The notes: a model not told the origin generated them from the letters alone. A stretch of DNA of 64,000 nt from Pseudorhodoferax sp047601025 (GCF_047601025.1 NZ_JASGJZ010000001.1:4836001-4900000), one strand, 5' to 3'. Shown: positions 8,237 to 18,921, counted from the first letter of the stretch. Numbers and translations: made by a program.

Positions 8237-8977
8237 ATGCGCACGATCTCCGCCGTCCTGCTCCTCGCTGCGCTGTGGCCGGCCCCGGCCGTCCAGGCCG
8301 ACCCTGCCGGCCGGCCACTGCAAGGAACCGATCCGCAAGCCGTGCGCCGCGCGGTGGAGGCCGGCCGGCTGCAGCCCCTCGCCACCATCCTGGCGGCGGC
8401 GCAGAAGCGCTACCCCGGCCGCGTGGTGGACGTGGAGATCGAGCGCGACGCCGGCGGCGGCCCGCTGTACCGCTTCCGTGTGCTAGGCGCCGACGGCTAC
8501 AGCCGCGAGGTCTACTTCGATGCCGTCAGCGGCAAGGACGTGACGCTGGCCATCGCTGGCTCCCAGCGCGTCAAGCCGCTGGCCGAGGTACTGCGCCAGT
8601 TGCAGGCCGCAGGCCTGGCCGGGCCGGTGGTCGAGATCGAACTGGAGCGCTGGGCCGACCGCCGACAGGTCTACGAGATCCGGGTGCCCATGGACGACGG
8701 CCGCCTGCGCGAGATGGTCGTGGACGCGCAGACCGGCAAGGTGCTGCATCTGGACTCCGTACGCTTCGCCGGTGCGCAGAAGCTGCGGCCGGTGGCCGAA
8801 GTGCTGGACACCGTGCTGGCGCGCTACCCCGGCCAGGTCACCGAAGTGGAGATCGAGATCGATGCGCAGGGCCGGCGCTACTACGAGGTCGAGGTGCGCA
8901 CCGAGGACGGCCGCCTGCTGGAGCTGCACGTGGACGCCGCGACCGGCGCGCTGCAACGCGCTGCCGAGCTCGATTGA
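8237..8977 (+). CDS. periplasmic protein with three PepSY repeats
   Basis: A 246-residue protein with a signal peptide (MRTISAVLLLAALWPAPAVQA). Three consecutive PepSY-type units follow (about residues 44-102, 112-171 and 182-240). Each is built as a helix (LxPLAEVL), then strands (VVEIELER, YEIRV), then a DAxTGKVL turn; for example REVYFDAVSGKDV, REMVVDAQTGKVL and LELHVDAATGAL. PepSY proteins are often found in front of PhoP/PhoQ-type two-component genes and are thought to modulate the sensor or peptidases in the periplasm. The stop overlaps the response regulator start (TGATG), so the three genes form one coupled operon. Ligand and exact role are unknown. Confidence 0.85.
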   Translation: MRTISAVLLLAALWPAPAVQADPAGRPLQGTDPQAVRRAVEAGRLQPLATILAAAQKRYPGRVVDVEIERDAGGGPLYRFRVLGADGYSREVYFDAVSGKDVTLAIAGSQRVKPLAEVLRQLQAAGLAGPVVEIELERWADRRQVYEIRVPMDDGRLREMVVDAQTGKVLHLDSVRFAGAQKLRPVAEVLDTVLARYPGQVTEVEIEIDAQGRRYYEVEVRTEDGRLLELHVDAATGALQRAAELD

Positions 8978-9648
8978 TGCGCGTGCTGGTCGCCGAGGAT
9001 GACCAGGCGCTGGCCGCACGGCTGGCCGAGGCACTGGCGCAGGCCGGCCTGGTGGCCGACCTGGCCCGCGACGGCCGCGAGGCCGCCTTCGCCGGCTGCA
9101 CTGAGCGCTACGACGCGGCCGTGCTCGACTTGGGCCTGCCGCACCAGGACGGCATGGGCGTGCTGCGCCACTGGCGCGAGCAGGGCGTGGCCATGCCGGT
9201 GCTGATCCTGACGGGCCGCTCGCGCTGGAGCGACAAGCTGGCCGGCTTCGGCGCGGGCGCCGATGACTACCTGACCAAGCCCTTCCTGATGGACGAGGCC
9301 GTGGTGCGCCTGCAAGCGCTGATACGGCGCGCACGCGGCCACGGCACGCCGGTACTGCAGGTCGGGCCACTGCGCTACGACAGCCATGCCGGCGACTTCA
9401 GCCTGGGCGGACAGCGGCTCGTCTTCACCGCGCAGGAGCAGCGCATCCTGGCCTACCTGATGCATCGGCCGGACTGCGTGGTCAGCCGCAGCGAGATTGC
9501 CGAGCACGTCTACGCGCGCGACCTGGACCCGGACTCCAACACGCTGGACGTGCTGATCGGCCGCATCCGGCGCAAGCTCGGGCAGCCGCTGATCCATACC
9601 GAGCGCGGCCGGGGCTTCCGGCTGTCCGCCGGCGACGGCCTTGCTTGA
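8977..9648 (+). CDS. OmpR/PhoP-family response regulator
   Basis: A 223-residue DNA-binding response regulator. The receiver domain spans about residues 1-115 with acidic residues EDD at 7-9, phospho-acceptor Asp51 (AAVLDLGLP), the conserved Thr (LILTGR) and Lys (YLTKPF). The C-terminal winged helix spans about residues 125-223 and ends in the typical NTLDVLIGRIRRKLG...TERGRGFRL. The start is fixed by the one-base overlap with the PepSY stop. The adjoining promoters carry direct repeats at 11-bp spacing resembling PhoP boxes, so it probably controls its own operon and the divergent glycan cluster. Confidence 0.92.
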   Translation: MRVLVAEDDQALAARLAEALAQAGLVADLARDGREAAFAGCTERYDAAVLDLGLPHQDGMGVLRHWREQGVAMPVLILTGRSRWSDKLAGFGAGADDYLTKPFLMDEAVVRLQALIRRARGHGTPVLQVGPLRYDSHAGDFSLGGQRLVFTAQEQRILAYLMHRPDCVVSRSEIAEHVYARDLDPDSNTLDVLIGRIRRKLGQPLIHTERGRGFRLSAGDGLA

Positions 9649-10966
9649 ACGCCTGGGCCTCGGGCCGCGGCTGGCCATCATCGGCATCTGCGCCGCGCTG
9701 GCCGTCACCGGCGTCGGCGGCTGGGCGCTGCGGCTGCAGTTCCACGCCACGCTGTGGCGCAGCGTCGAGCAGCGCCTGGACGACAGCGCCCAGCGCCTGG
9801 CCGTACGCCTGCACGCAGGGCCGGACGGCACCCCATGGGAAGAGCGGCCGCCCTCCACCAGTCCCTTCAACCAGATTTTCTCGGGCTGGTACTGGCAGCT
9901 CGGCGACGGTGACGGCGAACTGCACTCGCGCTCGCTGTGGGATGGCCAGTTGCATCTGCCGCAACGCGAGTCGCTGGGTGGCAGTTCGCAGCTGCATCGG
10001 CTGCAGGGCCCGCGCGGCGAACCGCTGGTGGGCTTGGAGCGCCCGGTACGCGTCGGCGCGCGCGAGTTGCGGCTGCACCTGTACGGCCCGGCGACCGAAA
10101 CCGACCGTGAACTGGCCCGGCTGGACCAGCTGCTGCTGCTGACGCAGGCGGTGCTGGTGGCGGTGCTGACACTGACCACGCTGCTGCAGGTGCAGATCGG
10201 CCTGAAGCCGTTGCGCCGGCTGCGCGCGGCACTGGCGCGGGTACACGACGGTACGGCCGAGCGCGTCGGTCGCGATTTCGGCCCTGACCTCGACCCGCTG
10301 GCGCGCGCCATGGACCAGGTGCTCGAGCGCAACGCGCGCGTGGTGGCGCGCGCCCGCGCACACGCCGGCGACCTCAGCCATGCGCTGAAGAAACCGTTGG
10401 CGCTGCTGGCCTCCGAGCTGCGCGACCACGACGGCGGGGTGGTGCCAGCCATGACCGTACGCGCCCAGGTGGCGACCATGGACGGCCTGATCGAGCGCTA
10501 CCTGGCACGCGCCGGCAGCGGCGGCGGCGAGCGCCGCCGCATCGACGTTCGCGAACGCCTGGAAGACCTGCTGGCGGCGATGCGCCGCCTGCACGCCGGG
10601 CGCGACCTGCACTGGCAGCTGCTGGCGCCGCGTGCCCTGCATTGCAGCGCCGAGCAAACCGACCTGGAGGAGATGCTGGGCAATCTGCTGGACAACGCCG
10701 GCAAATGGGCCCGCAGCCGCGTGGAAATCCAGGCCCGCGCCGACACCGACGGCCTGGTGGTGCACATCGACGACGATGGCGACGGACTGGCCAATGCGCA
10801 GATCGCTGCGGCCATGCGCCGTGGCCGGCGCTTCGACGAAAGCGTGGAGGGCAGCGGCCTGGGCCTGGCCATCGTGCGCGACCTGGCCGAAACCTACGGC
10901 GGCCGGCTCGAACTGGGCCGCAGCCGGCTCGGCGGGCTCAGCGCCCGCCTCGTGCTGCCGCCATGA
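9641..10966 (+). CDS. PhoQ-like sensor histidine kinase
   Basis: A 441-residue sensor kinase. TM1 lies at about residues 8-30. A periplasmic domain follows at about 31-160, with the tract WQLGDGDGEL-HSRSLWDG typical of PhoQ-like sensors. TM2 lies at about 163-187. A HAMP-like segment is followed by the H-box with phospho-acceptor His247 in DLSHALKKPLALL, the PhoQ-type HxLK-PL version rather than HELRTPL. The ATPase has N-box NLLDNAGKWA, G1 DDDGDG and G2 GSGLGLAIV. Translation appears to start at TTG (9641), overlapping the regulator stop by 8 nt; no ATG or GTG is nearby. Inner membrane; the signal is unknown but probably envelope-related given the PepSY partner. Confidence 0.9.
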   Translation: MLERLGLGPRLAIIGICAALAVTGVGGWALRLQFHATLWRSVEQRLDDSAQRLAVRLHAGPDGTPWEERPPSTSPFNQIFSGWYWQLGDGDGELHSRSLWDGQLHLPQRESLGGSSQLHRLQGPRGEPLVGLERPVRVGARELRLHLYGPATETDRELARLDQLLLLTQAVLVAVLTLTTLLQVQIGLKPLRRLRAALARVHDGTAERVGRDFGPDLDPLARAMDQVLERNARVVARARAHAGDLSHALKKPLALLASELRDHDGGVVPAMTVRAQVATMDGLIERYLARAGSGGGERRRIDVRERLEDLLAAMRRLHAGRDLHWQLLAPRALHCSAEQTDLEEMLGNLLDNAGKWARSRVEIQARADTDGLVVHIDDDGDGLANAQIAAAMRRGRRFDESVEGSGLGLAIVRDLAETYGGRLELGRSRLGGLSARLVLPP

Positions 10967-10988
10967 ACCGCCATCCCGCGGCGGCGGA

Positions 10989-12650
10989 TCAGTCCGGCGC
11001 GCAGCGGAAGTTCGCGGCGTCCTCGAGGCTGCCCGTGCCCCGGTACCGCGCGAACGCCGGGTACGGGCACAGCGGGCGCGTGCGGTTCGGGAAATAGGCG
11101 CTGGTGGCGGCGGCGCGCGCGGCGATGGCGTCGGGCGCCACGCCCTTCTCGACCCAGTCGACCATGGCCTGCAGCGAGTCGTAGGTGTCGGTGGCCGGGC
11201 CGCCGGAGCAATGCGTCATGCCGGGCACGAGGAAGGTCCGCGCGAACGATTGCGTGGCCGCGATGCCGCCGTTGCTGGCGGCCAGGCGCTGGTAGTAGTC
11301 CACCGTGTCGAGTGCCGAGAAGATCGGGTCGGCCATGCCGTGGATGAACAGCAGCTTGCCGCCGCGCGCCTTGAACGCGGCGAGCCGGTCGTCGCGGTAG
11401 GTGTCGTAGACCTCGGAGAACGCCTGCATGCGCGCCGGGTCGGTGTCGAAGTTGAAGGCCAGCGCGTCGAAGGCCGGGTCCGGCGGCGTGAAGAACTCGT
11501 TGCGCAACGCGTCCAGCATCAGCGTGATGTAGCGCGAGTCCGGCGTGCCGGTGGCCGAGCTGCCCAGCGTCCAGGCGCGCCAGCCGGCGTCGCGCACGCC
11601 CGGGTCCCAGGGCTGGCCGGCGTAGAGGGGCTGGCCGGCCGAGTTCCGCGGCCCGCCGAACACGTCCTGCAGCGCGCCGACCTGGGCGCTGCTCAGGCAG
11701 CGGTCGGTCTTGGCGCCGCTGCACTGCAGCACGGCCGGGTCGAAGCGGCAGGCCGCGGCGTTCTGCACCAGGCCGTCGGCCGCGCCGTCGCCGGCGTCGC
11801 AGGCGGCCAGCACGGCGTCGGCCAGCAGGTTCAGGTCGCCGTTCGAGAAGGCCTGCGCCAGCACCGGCCTGCCGTCGCCGCCGCGCGGCGCGATGTCGCT
11901 GAACCGGCGATGGTTCCACATCGCCGCGACCGTGGCGCCGCTGGAGACGCGCATGGCCGGCGCGCCGGCGGTGATGCCGTCGAAGTAGTCCGGAAAGCGC
12001 TGCGAGAACATCATGCCCTGGCGCCCGCCGCCGGAGCAGCCCGAGAAGTACGAGTAGCGCGGCTGGGCACCGTAGCGCCAGGCGATCAGCGCCTTGGCCG
12101 ACCGGGCGGTCCTGTCGTGCGCGTTGTAGGCGTGGTCGATGCGGGCCTGCGGGTCGGCGCCGAAGCTGGCGCTGGTGCCCTGGTGGCCGGCGTCGGTGGA
12201 GACCACGGCATAGCCCTGGCCCAGCGGCGAGGGGGTGCCGATGGAGATCGACGAGCTCAGCGAGGTGTCGCGCAGCGTGCCGTCGTTGCCGCCGCCGCCC
12301 AGGTACAGGAAGCGGCCGTTCCACTGGTCCGGCAGGGAGAGTTCGAAGCCGACGGCGTAGGGCTTGCCGTCCACGCCGGTGCGCGCGTCCAGGCTGCCGG
12401 TGACCACGCAGTGGCCGGGCAGGTAGTCGCCGTCCGTCGCCGTGCCGGGGCGGCGCGTGCCGGCGGCCACGTAGCGCGTGGCCAGCTGGGCGCTGGCCAG
12501 GCCGGACTGCGTGGCGATGCGGGCGCAGGCGGCTGCGGACGCCTGGGCGTCCAGCACGGTCCAGCCGTTGTCGCCGTCGCCGCCGCCGGCGCAGCCGGCG
12601 AGCAGTGCCAGGACCAGGGCGCTCGGGGCCCAGGGAGTGCGGGTGTGCAT
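10989..12650 (-). CDS. tannase/feruloyl esterase family lipoprotein
   Basis: A 553-residue lipoprotein (lipobox LLAG-C at Cys20) of the tannase/feruloyl esterase family, hydrolysing esters of phenolic acids. The family's CS-D-HC signature is intact. Cys205-Ser206 lies in SGCSGGGRQG, a likely catalytic Asp441 in GMADPIFS, and His480-Cys481 in GMTHCSGG. The two cysteines would join by a disulfide that braces the Ser and His. A GAGGAGG ribosome binding site precedes the ATG. It is followed within 10 nt, upstream in transcription, by a Bug solute-binding protein and a DUF3237 gene. These suggest uptake and degradation of an aromatic ester or its acid. The natural substrate is not known. Confidence 0.87.
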   Translation of the reverse strand: MHTRTPWAPSALVLALLAGCAGGGDGDNGWTVLDAQASAAACARIATQSGLASAQLATRYVAAGTRRPGTATDGDYLPGHCVVTGSLDARTGVDGKPYAVGFELSLPDQWNGRFLYLGGGGNDGTLRDTSLSSSISIGTPSPLGQGYAVVSTDAGHQGTSASFGADPQARIDHAYNAHDRTARSAKALIAWRYGAQPRYSYFSGCSGGGRQGMMFSQRFPDYFDGITAGAPAMRVSSGATVAAMWNHRRFSDIAPRGGDGRPVLAQAFSNGDLNLLADAVLAACDAGDGAADGLVQNAAACRFDPAVLQCSGAKTDRCLSSAQVGALQDVFGGPRNSAGQPLYAGQPWDPGVRDAGWRAWTLGSSATGTPDSRYITLMLDALRNEFFTPPDPAFDALAFNFDTDPARMQAFSEVYDTYRDDRLAAFKARGGKLLFIHGMADPIFSALDTVDYYQRLAASNGGIAATQSFARTFLVPGMTHCSGGPATDTYDSLQAMVDWVEKGVAPDAIAARAAATSAYFPNRTRPLCPYPAFARYRGTGSLEDAANFRCAPD

Positions 12651-12660
12651 CAGCGCCTCC

Positions 12661-13644
12661 TCAATCCGCCTTGAAGCCGGTGGCAGCCACCGCCTTGCCC
12701 CAGGTCCGGGTGTCGGCGGCGATGATGTCGGCGAACGCCTGCGGGCTGGTGCCCGTCACGCTGAAGCCGGCCTCCTCCAGCTTCTTGCGGCCGTCCGGCG
12801 AGCGCAGCGCGCGCACGATGTCGGCGTTCAGCTTGGCCACGACGTCGGCCGGCGTCCTGGCCGGTGCGACGATGCCGAACCAGGAGTTGAACACCAGGCT
12901 GCCGTAGCCCTGCTCCTTGAAGGTCGGCACCTCGGGCAGGATGGGCGTGCGCTCGGCGCCGGTGCTGGCCAGCGCGACCAGCTTGCCGGACTTCACGTTG
13001 GGCGCGGCCAGGCCGGCGCTGGCGAACACGCCCTGCACGTCGCCGCCGAAGAGGCCGGTCATGGCGTCGCCGGTGGACTTGTAGTGCACCGCCTCGGGCC
13101 GGATGCCGATGGCGTCGCCGAACATGAAGGCGCCGAAGTGCCCCGGCGTGCCGGCGCCGAAGGTGGCCATGAACAGGTTCTTGTGCTGGCGCGTCCAGTC
13201 CACGAATTCCCGGGCGTCCTTGGCCGGCACCTTCTGCGGGTTGACCAGCAGGATGAAGTCCGCGGTGACGACCTGCGACACCGGCACGAAGTCGCGGGCC
13301 GGGTCGTAGGGCAGCTTGTTGTAGCTGCTGGGCGCGATGCTGAGCTGGCCGGTCTCGCCCAGCATCAGCGTGTAGCCGTCGGGCGCGGCGCGCGCGGCCT
13401 CGGACGCCGCGATCAGGCCGGCGGCGCCGGGCTTGTTGTCGACGATCACGCCCAGGTTGCCCCAGCCCTCGGACAGCTTCTGCGCCAGCAGGCGGGCCAC
13501 GATGTCCGGGCCGGTGCCGGCCGGAAAGCCGACGATGATGCGCACCGGCTTGCTCGGATAGGCCTGCTGGGCCGGTGCGGCGAACGGGGCGAGCGCGCAG
13601 GCGCCCAGGGTGGCGGCGAGGGCCAGGCGGCGGGTGGGTTGCAT
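12661..13644 (-). CDS. Bug/TctC-family tripartite tricarboxylate-type solute-binding protein
   Basis: A 327-residue periplasmic binding protein with a twin-Arg-like/Sec signal (MQPTRRLALAATLGACALAPFAAPAQQ). The Bug family start is YPSKPVRIIVGFPAGTGPDIVARLLA, followed by VIVDNKPGAAGLIAASEAARAAPDGYTL and LPYDPARDF. These proteins bind carboxylates or other small molecules for TctAB transporters or as orphan sensors. No tctA or tctB gene is in the window, so it is an orphan here. GGAG is 6 nt before the ATG. It is co-transcribed with the tannase-family lipoprotein, so an aromatic acid ligand is a reasonable guess. Confidence 0.92.
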   Translation of the reverse strand: MQPTRRLALAATLGACALAPFAAPAQQAYPSKPVRIIVGFPAGTGPDIVARLLAQKLSEGWGNLGVIVDNKPGAAGLIAASEAARAAPDGYTLMLGETGQLSIAPSSYNKLPYDPARDFVPVSQVVTADFILLVNPQKVPAKDAREFVDWTRQHKNLFMATFGAGTPGHFGAFMFGDAIGIRPEAVHYKSTGDAMTGLFGGDVQGVFASAGLAAPNVKSGKLVALASTGAERTPILPEVPTFKEQGYGSLVFNSWFGIVAPARTPADVVAKLNADIVRALRSPDGRKKLEEAGFSVTGTSPQAFADIIAADTRTWGKAVAATGFKAD

Positions 13645-13670
13645 GGATGTCTCCGGGGGTCAGGGGAAAT

Positions 13671-14144
13671 TCAGCCGAGCGCGAAGAAGCGCATGACGAC
13701 CTGGTCGGGATGGCGCACGCCGGCGCCGACGAACAGCCGCTCGTTGATCCAGCCGAGCGCGCTGGAGGCGGTCTCGAAGCGCGGCTGGCAGCGGAAGTAG
13801 ATCTGCGCCGGGTCGACCGGCTCGCCGCGCGCGAGGCGCTGCATCAGCGCCGGCGGGCCGCTGCGCACGGCCTGGTTCTGCACGAACACCAGGTCGCCGG
13901 CGTCCGTCTCGACCACGTAGCGCGCGTCCAGCTCGGCGTAGCCGGCGTGCACGATCAGCTGGAAATCGGCGCCGCCGGCCAGCACGCGGCCGCTCCAGCC
14001 CTCACCGCGCACCGTGCCGCCCAGGATCGGGATCACCCGGCGCGTGCCATGCGGCACGGCGCCGACCACCTGGGGCTCGGCCACCTGCACGGCGAAGTCG
14101 GCGAACGGGCTCAGGGTCGGCGCGGCGAGCGGGTCGGTGGGCAT
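13671..14144 (-). CDS. DUF3237 domain protein
   Basis: A 157-residue cytosolic protein with the DUF3237 pattern. It opens with a strand, then GTRRVIPILGGTVRGEGWSGRVLAGGADFQL, then ARYVVETDAGDLVFVQNQAV and a C-terminal WINERLFVGAGVR that fits the family beta-barrel. The family is uncharacterised for the most part. Members recur beside aromatic or hydroxy-acid catabolic genes. It is the first gene of the three-gene set with the Bug protein and the tannase, and it is divergent from a LuxR-type regulator 99 nt away. No strong ribosome binding site is visible. Confidence 0.8.
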   Translation of the reverse strand: MPTDPLAAPTLSPFADFAVQVAEPQVVGAVPHGTRRVIPILGGTVRGEGWSGRVLAGGADFQLIVHAGYAELDARYVVETDAGDLVFVQNQAVRSGPPALMQRLARGEPVDPAQIYFRCQPRFETASSALGWINERLFVGAGVRHPDQVVMRFFALG

Positions 14145-14243
14145 GGTGCGGTCCAGCAGTCAGAATCGGGGCCAGAGCGTACGTCTGCAGAACCGCCCCG
14201 CGCGTCATCCAAGAGGACGACGGACCAACCCGGAGACCACCCC

Positions 14244-15038
14244 ATGCGCAAATGGACCCCTGCCGCCTGGCGGCACGCCGGCGCACCGGCCGGCGCCATG
14301 GCCCCGCTGATCGACAGCCTGGGCGAGGACGACTTCTGCGCCCGGCTGCTGCGCCAATTGCACCCGGTGCTGCCGGCGGCCTCCTGGTCGGTCTACCGCG
14401 TGGGGCCGGGCTGCGCGCCGCGGCTGTTCATGTCGGCCGCGCTGGACATCCCGGACACCACGCGCGCCTGCTGGCACGCCTACCTCTCCGGCCCGGTGCG
14501 CGGGGACCGCAGCCTGCGCTTCGACCCCGACGCGGCGCAGCGCGTGCAGCTGTGCCACATCACGGCCGGCGAGGTGGCCGACGAGCACCGCGCCCGCGTG
14601 TACGAGGCGCACGGCATGGTCGAGCGCGTGTCCATCGTGCAGCACGGCGAGGACCAGGCGCTGTTCGCGGTCAACTTCTACCGCCACGCGCACCAGCGCG
14701 CGCTGAGCGATGCGCAGATCGGCGACTTCGAGCAACTGGCGCCGGCGCTGCTGGCGCTGGCGCGCAAGCAGGTGGCGCTGCGCCCGCCGGCCCCGCCGCA
14801 GCCGCCCTCGCCCGAGGACCTGCGCGCGCGGCTGCTGCAGCTGGACGGCGGGCTGACCGCGCGCGAGCTGGACGTCTGCACCCGGCTGCTGCGCGGCATG
14901 ACGCAGGACGGCATCGCGGCCGACCTGGGACTCTCGGCGACGACGGTGAAGACCTACCGCAACCGCGCGTTCGCGCGGCTGGGCATCCACTTCCGCAACG
15001 AGCTGTTCGCGCTGGCGCTGCAGCGCGACGGCGGCTGA
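14244..15038 (+). CDS. LuxR-type transcriptional regulator
   Basis: A 264-residue regulator. The first about 180 residues form a non-recognised sensor-like domain (GAF-like by general appearance: QLHPVLPAASWSVYRVG ... VSIVQHGEDQALFAVNFYR). Residues about 200-260 are a LuxR helix-turn-helix: LTARELDVCTRLLRGMTQDGIAADLGLSATTVKTYRNRAFARLG. No phospho-acceptor receiver is present, so it probably responds to a small ligand. It diverges from the DUF3237-Bug-tannase genes and is their likely regulator. The stop abuts the P-type ATPase stop on the other strand with no gap. Confidence 0.85.
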   Translation: MRKWTPAAWRHAGAPAGAMAPLIDSLGEDDFCARLLRQLHPVLPAASWSVYRVGPGCAPRLFMSAALDIPDTTRACWHAYLSGPVRGDRSLRFDPDAAQRVQLCHITAGEVADEHRARVYEAHGMVERVSIVQHGEDQALFAVNFYRHAHQRALSDAQIGDFEQLAPALLALARKQVALRPPAPPQPPSPEDLRARLLQLDGGLTARELDVCTRLLRGMTQDGIAADLGLSATTVKTYRNRAFARLGIHFRNELFALALQRDGG

Positions 15039-17084
<2,046 letters not shown>

Positions 17085-17116
17085 TGCGGTGCTTCCTCGG
17101 GAACTGCATTCATTGG

Positions 17117-17142
17117 AAACCCTGAAGCCGCTGTAGAGTCAA
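17117..17142 (-). promoter_or_regulatory. CadR/PbrR-type MerR-family promoter of the P-type ATPase
   Basis: On the minus strand, -35 TTGACT (17142-17137) is followed by a 19-bp spacer and a -10-like TCCAAT (17117-17112). This is the stretched spacing of MerR-family metal promoters. The spacer holds the dyad ACTCTACAG...CTTCAGGGT, with the ACTCT/AGGGT ends seen in PbrR, ZntR and CadR operators. The element lies between the ATPase and the divergent regulator whose ATG is at 17147. The regulator would untwist the promoter when metal is bound. Confidence 0.75.
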
Positions 17143-17146
17143 GCGC

Positions 17147-17584
17147 ATGAAGATCGGACAGCTGGCCACCGCCACCGACACGCCGGTGGAAACCATCCGC
17201 TACTACGAGCGCGCCGGCCTGCTGCCGGCCGCGCCGCGTACCGCGGGCAACTACCGCGACTACGACGCCGCGCACGTGCAGCGCCTGTCCTTCATCCGCC
17301 ACTGCCGCGCGCTGGACATGGCGCTGGAGGAGATCCGCACGCTGCTGCGGTTCCAGGACGCGCCCGGCGGCGACTGTGCCGGCGTCAACGCGCTGCTGGA
17401 CGCCCACATCGGCCACGTGGCGCAGCGCATCCGCGAACTGCGCGCGCTGGAGCGCCAGCTGCGCGCGCTGCGCGGCCAGTGCCGCGAGGCCCAGGCCGCC
17501 GCCGACTGTGGCATCCTCAAGAGCCTGGCTGCCGACGCGCCGCCGGTACCGGCGCGCCCGCGCCACGTCCACGGTGTGCATTGA
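17147..17584 (+). CDS. cadR: CadR/PbrR-like MerR-family metal-responsive regulator
   Basis: A 145-residue MerR-family regulator. The N-terminal winged helix is MKIGQLATATDTPVETIRYYERAGLLP, followed by NYRDYDAAHVQRLSFIRHCRALDMALEEIRTLL and a dimerisation helix. Metal-binding cysteines are at the expected places for the Cd/Pb/Zn branch (GDCAGVN near residue 79, GQCREA near 114, ADCGIL near 121). A His-rich C-terminal tail (RPRHVHGVH) also fits CadR. Divergent from the metal ATPase over a shared 62-nt promoter region, so it should induce the pump in response to Cd, Pb or Zn. Confidence 0.92.
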   Translation: MKIGQLATATDTPVETIRYYERAGLLPAAPRTAGNYRDYDAAHVQRLSFIRHCRALDMALEEIRTLLRFQDAPGGDCAGVNALLDAHIGHVAQRIRELRALERQLRALRGQCREAQAAADCGILKSLAADAPPVPARPRHVHGVH

Positions 17585-17700
17585 ATTGTTTCAATCGCCG
17601 CACGGCGGCGGCGCAGGCGGTGCGCGCGTGGCAAGATCGCAGGCGGTCCGGCCGTTGGCCGGGCATCCACCATCATCCGTTACTCAGGAGGAGCAACAAC

Positions 17701-18885
17701 ATGGGTCGTGAAGTCGTCGTCGTCAGCGGTGTGCGCACCGCCATCGGAACCTTCGGGGGCAGCCTGAAGGACGTGCCGCCCACGCAGCTGGGCGCGCTGG
17801 TCGTGCGCGAGTCGCTGGCACGCGCCAAGGTCGAGGGCCAGGACGTGGGCCACGTGGTGTTCGGCCACGTCGTCAACACCGAGCCGCGCGACATGTACCT
17901 GTCGCGCGTGGCCGCGCTGGACGGCGGCTGCGCCGAGCAGACGCCGGCCTTCAACGTGAACCGCCTGTGCGGCTCGGGCCTGCAGGCCATCGTCTCGGCC
18001 GCGCAATCGATCGCGCTGGGCGACTGCGACATCGCCATCGGCGGCGGCGCCGAGAGCATGAGCCGCGCGCCCTACGCCTCGCTGAACGCGCGCTGGGGCG
18101 CCCGCATGGGCGACACCAAGCTGGTGGACATGATGGTCGGCGCGCTGCACGACCCGTTCCACACCATCCACATGGGCGTGACGGCCGAGAACATCGCGGC
18201 CAAGTGGGGCATCACCCGCGCCGACCAGGACGCGCTGGCCGTCGAGAGCCACCGCCGCGCCGCCAAGGCCGTGGCCGCCGGCTATTTCAAGGACCAGATC
18301 GTCCCGGTCGTGTCCAAGGGCCGCAAGGGCGACGTGGTGTTCGACACCGACGAGCACTTCCGCAACGACGTCACGCTGGAGGACATGGCCAAGCTCAAGC
18401 CCGTGTTCACCAAGGAGAACGGCACGGTCACGGCCGGCAACGCCTCGGGCCTGAACGACGCGGCCGCGGCCGTGGTGCTGATGGAGGCCTCGGCCGCCAA
18501 GGCACGCGGCCTGGCGCCGCTGGCGCGCCTGGTCGGCTACGCCCATGCCGGCGTGGAGCCCAAGTACATGGGCATCGGCCCGGTGCCGGCCAGCCGCAAG
18601 CTGCTGGAGAAGCTCGGCCTGAAGGTCTCCGACCTCGACGTGATCGAGGCCAACGAGGCCTTCGCGGCCCAGGCCTGCGCCGTCACGCGCGACCTGGAAC
18701 TGGACCCGGCCAAGGTCAACCCCAATGGCTCCGGCATCTCGCTGGGCCACCCGATCGGCGCCACCGGTGCCGTGATCACCGTCAAGGCGCTGCACGAGCT
18801 GCAGCGCATCGGCGGCCGCTACGCGCTGGTGACCATGTGCATCGGCGGCGGCCAGGGCATCGCGGCGGTGTTCGAACGCGTGTGA
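17701..18885 (+). CDS. acetyl-CoA acetyltransferase (thiolase)
   Basis: A 394-residue biosynthetic-type thiolase, condensing or cleaving acyl-CoA and acetyl-CoA (acetoacetyl-CoA or beta-ketovaleryl-CoA formation). The nucleophile Cys90 is in NRLCGSGLQA, His350 in GHPIGATG and Cys380 in TMCIGGGQG. The TAGNASGLNDAA and NPNGSGISLGHP signatures are complete. A strong AGGAGGAG precedes the ATG. The sequence resembles BktB/PhaA proteins of the Burkholderiales, but substrate chain length cannot be read. It stands alone and is followed by a terminator-like hairpin. Confidence 0.93.
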   Translation: MGREVVVVSGVRTAIGTFGGSLKDVPPTQLGALVVRESLARAKVEGQDVGHVVFGHVVNTEPRDMYLSRVAALDGGCAEQTPAFNVNRLCGSGLQAIVSAAQSIALGDCDIAIGGGAESMSRAPYASLNARWGARMGDTKLVDMMVGALHDPFHTIHMGVTAENIAAKWGITRADQDALAVESHRRAAKAVAAGYFKDQIVPVVSKGRKGDVVFDTDEHFRNDVTLEDMAKLKPVFTKENGTVTAGNASGLNDAAAAVVLMEASAAKARGLAPLARLVGYAHAGVEPKYMGIGPVPASRKLLEKLGLKVSDLDVIEANEAFAAQACAVTRDLELDPAKVNPNGSGISLGHPIGATGAVITVKALHELQRIGGRYALVTMCIGGGQGIAAVFERV

Positions 18886-18894
18886 TCCCGCCCT

Positions 18895-18921
18895 CGCCCG
18901 GTGGTGACGCTCCACCGGGCG
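18895..18921 (+). terminator. terminator-like hairpin after the thiolase
   Basis: A perfect 10-bp inverted repeat (CGCCCGGTGG / CCACCGGGCG) with a 7-nt loop begins 9 nt after the thiolase stop. No uridine run follows directly; only TTCTTCC appears about 10 nt later. The termination role is therefore likely but not textbook. Confidence 0.55.
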
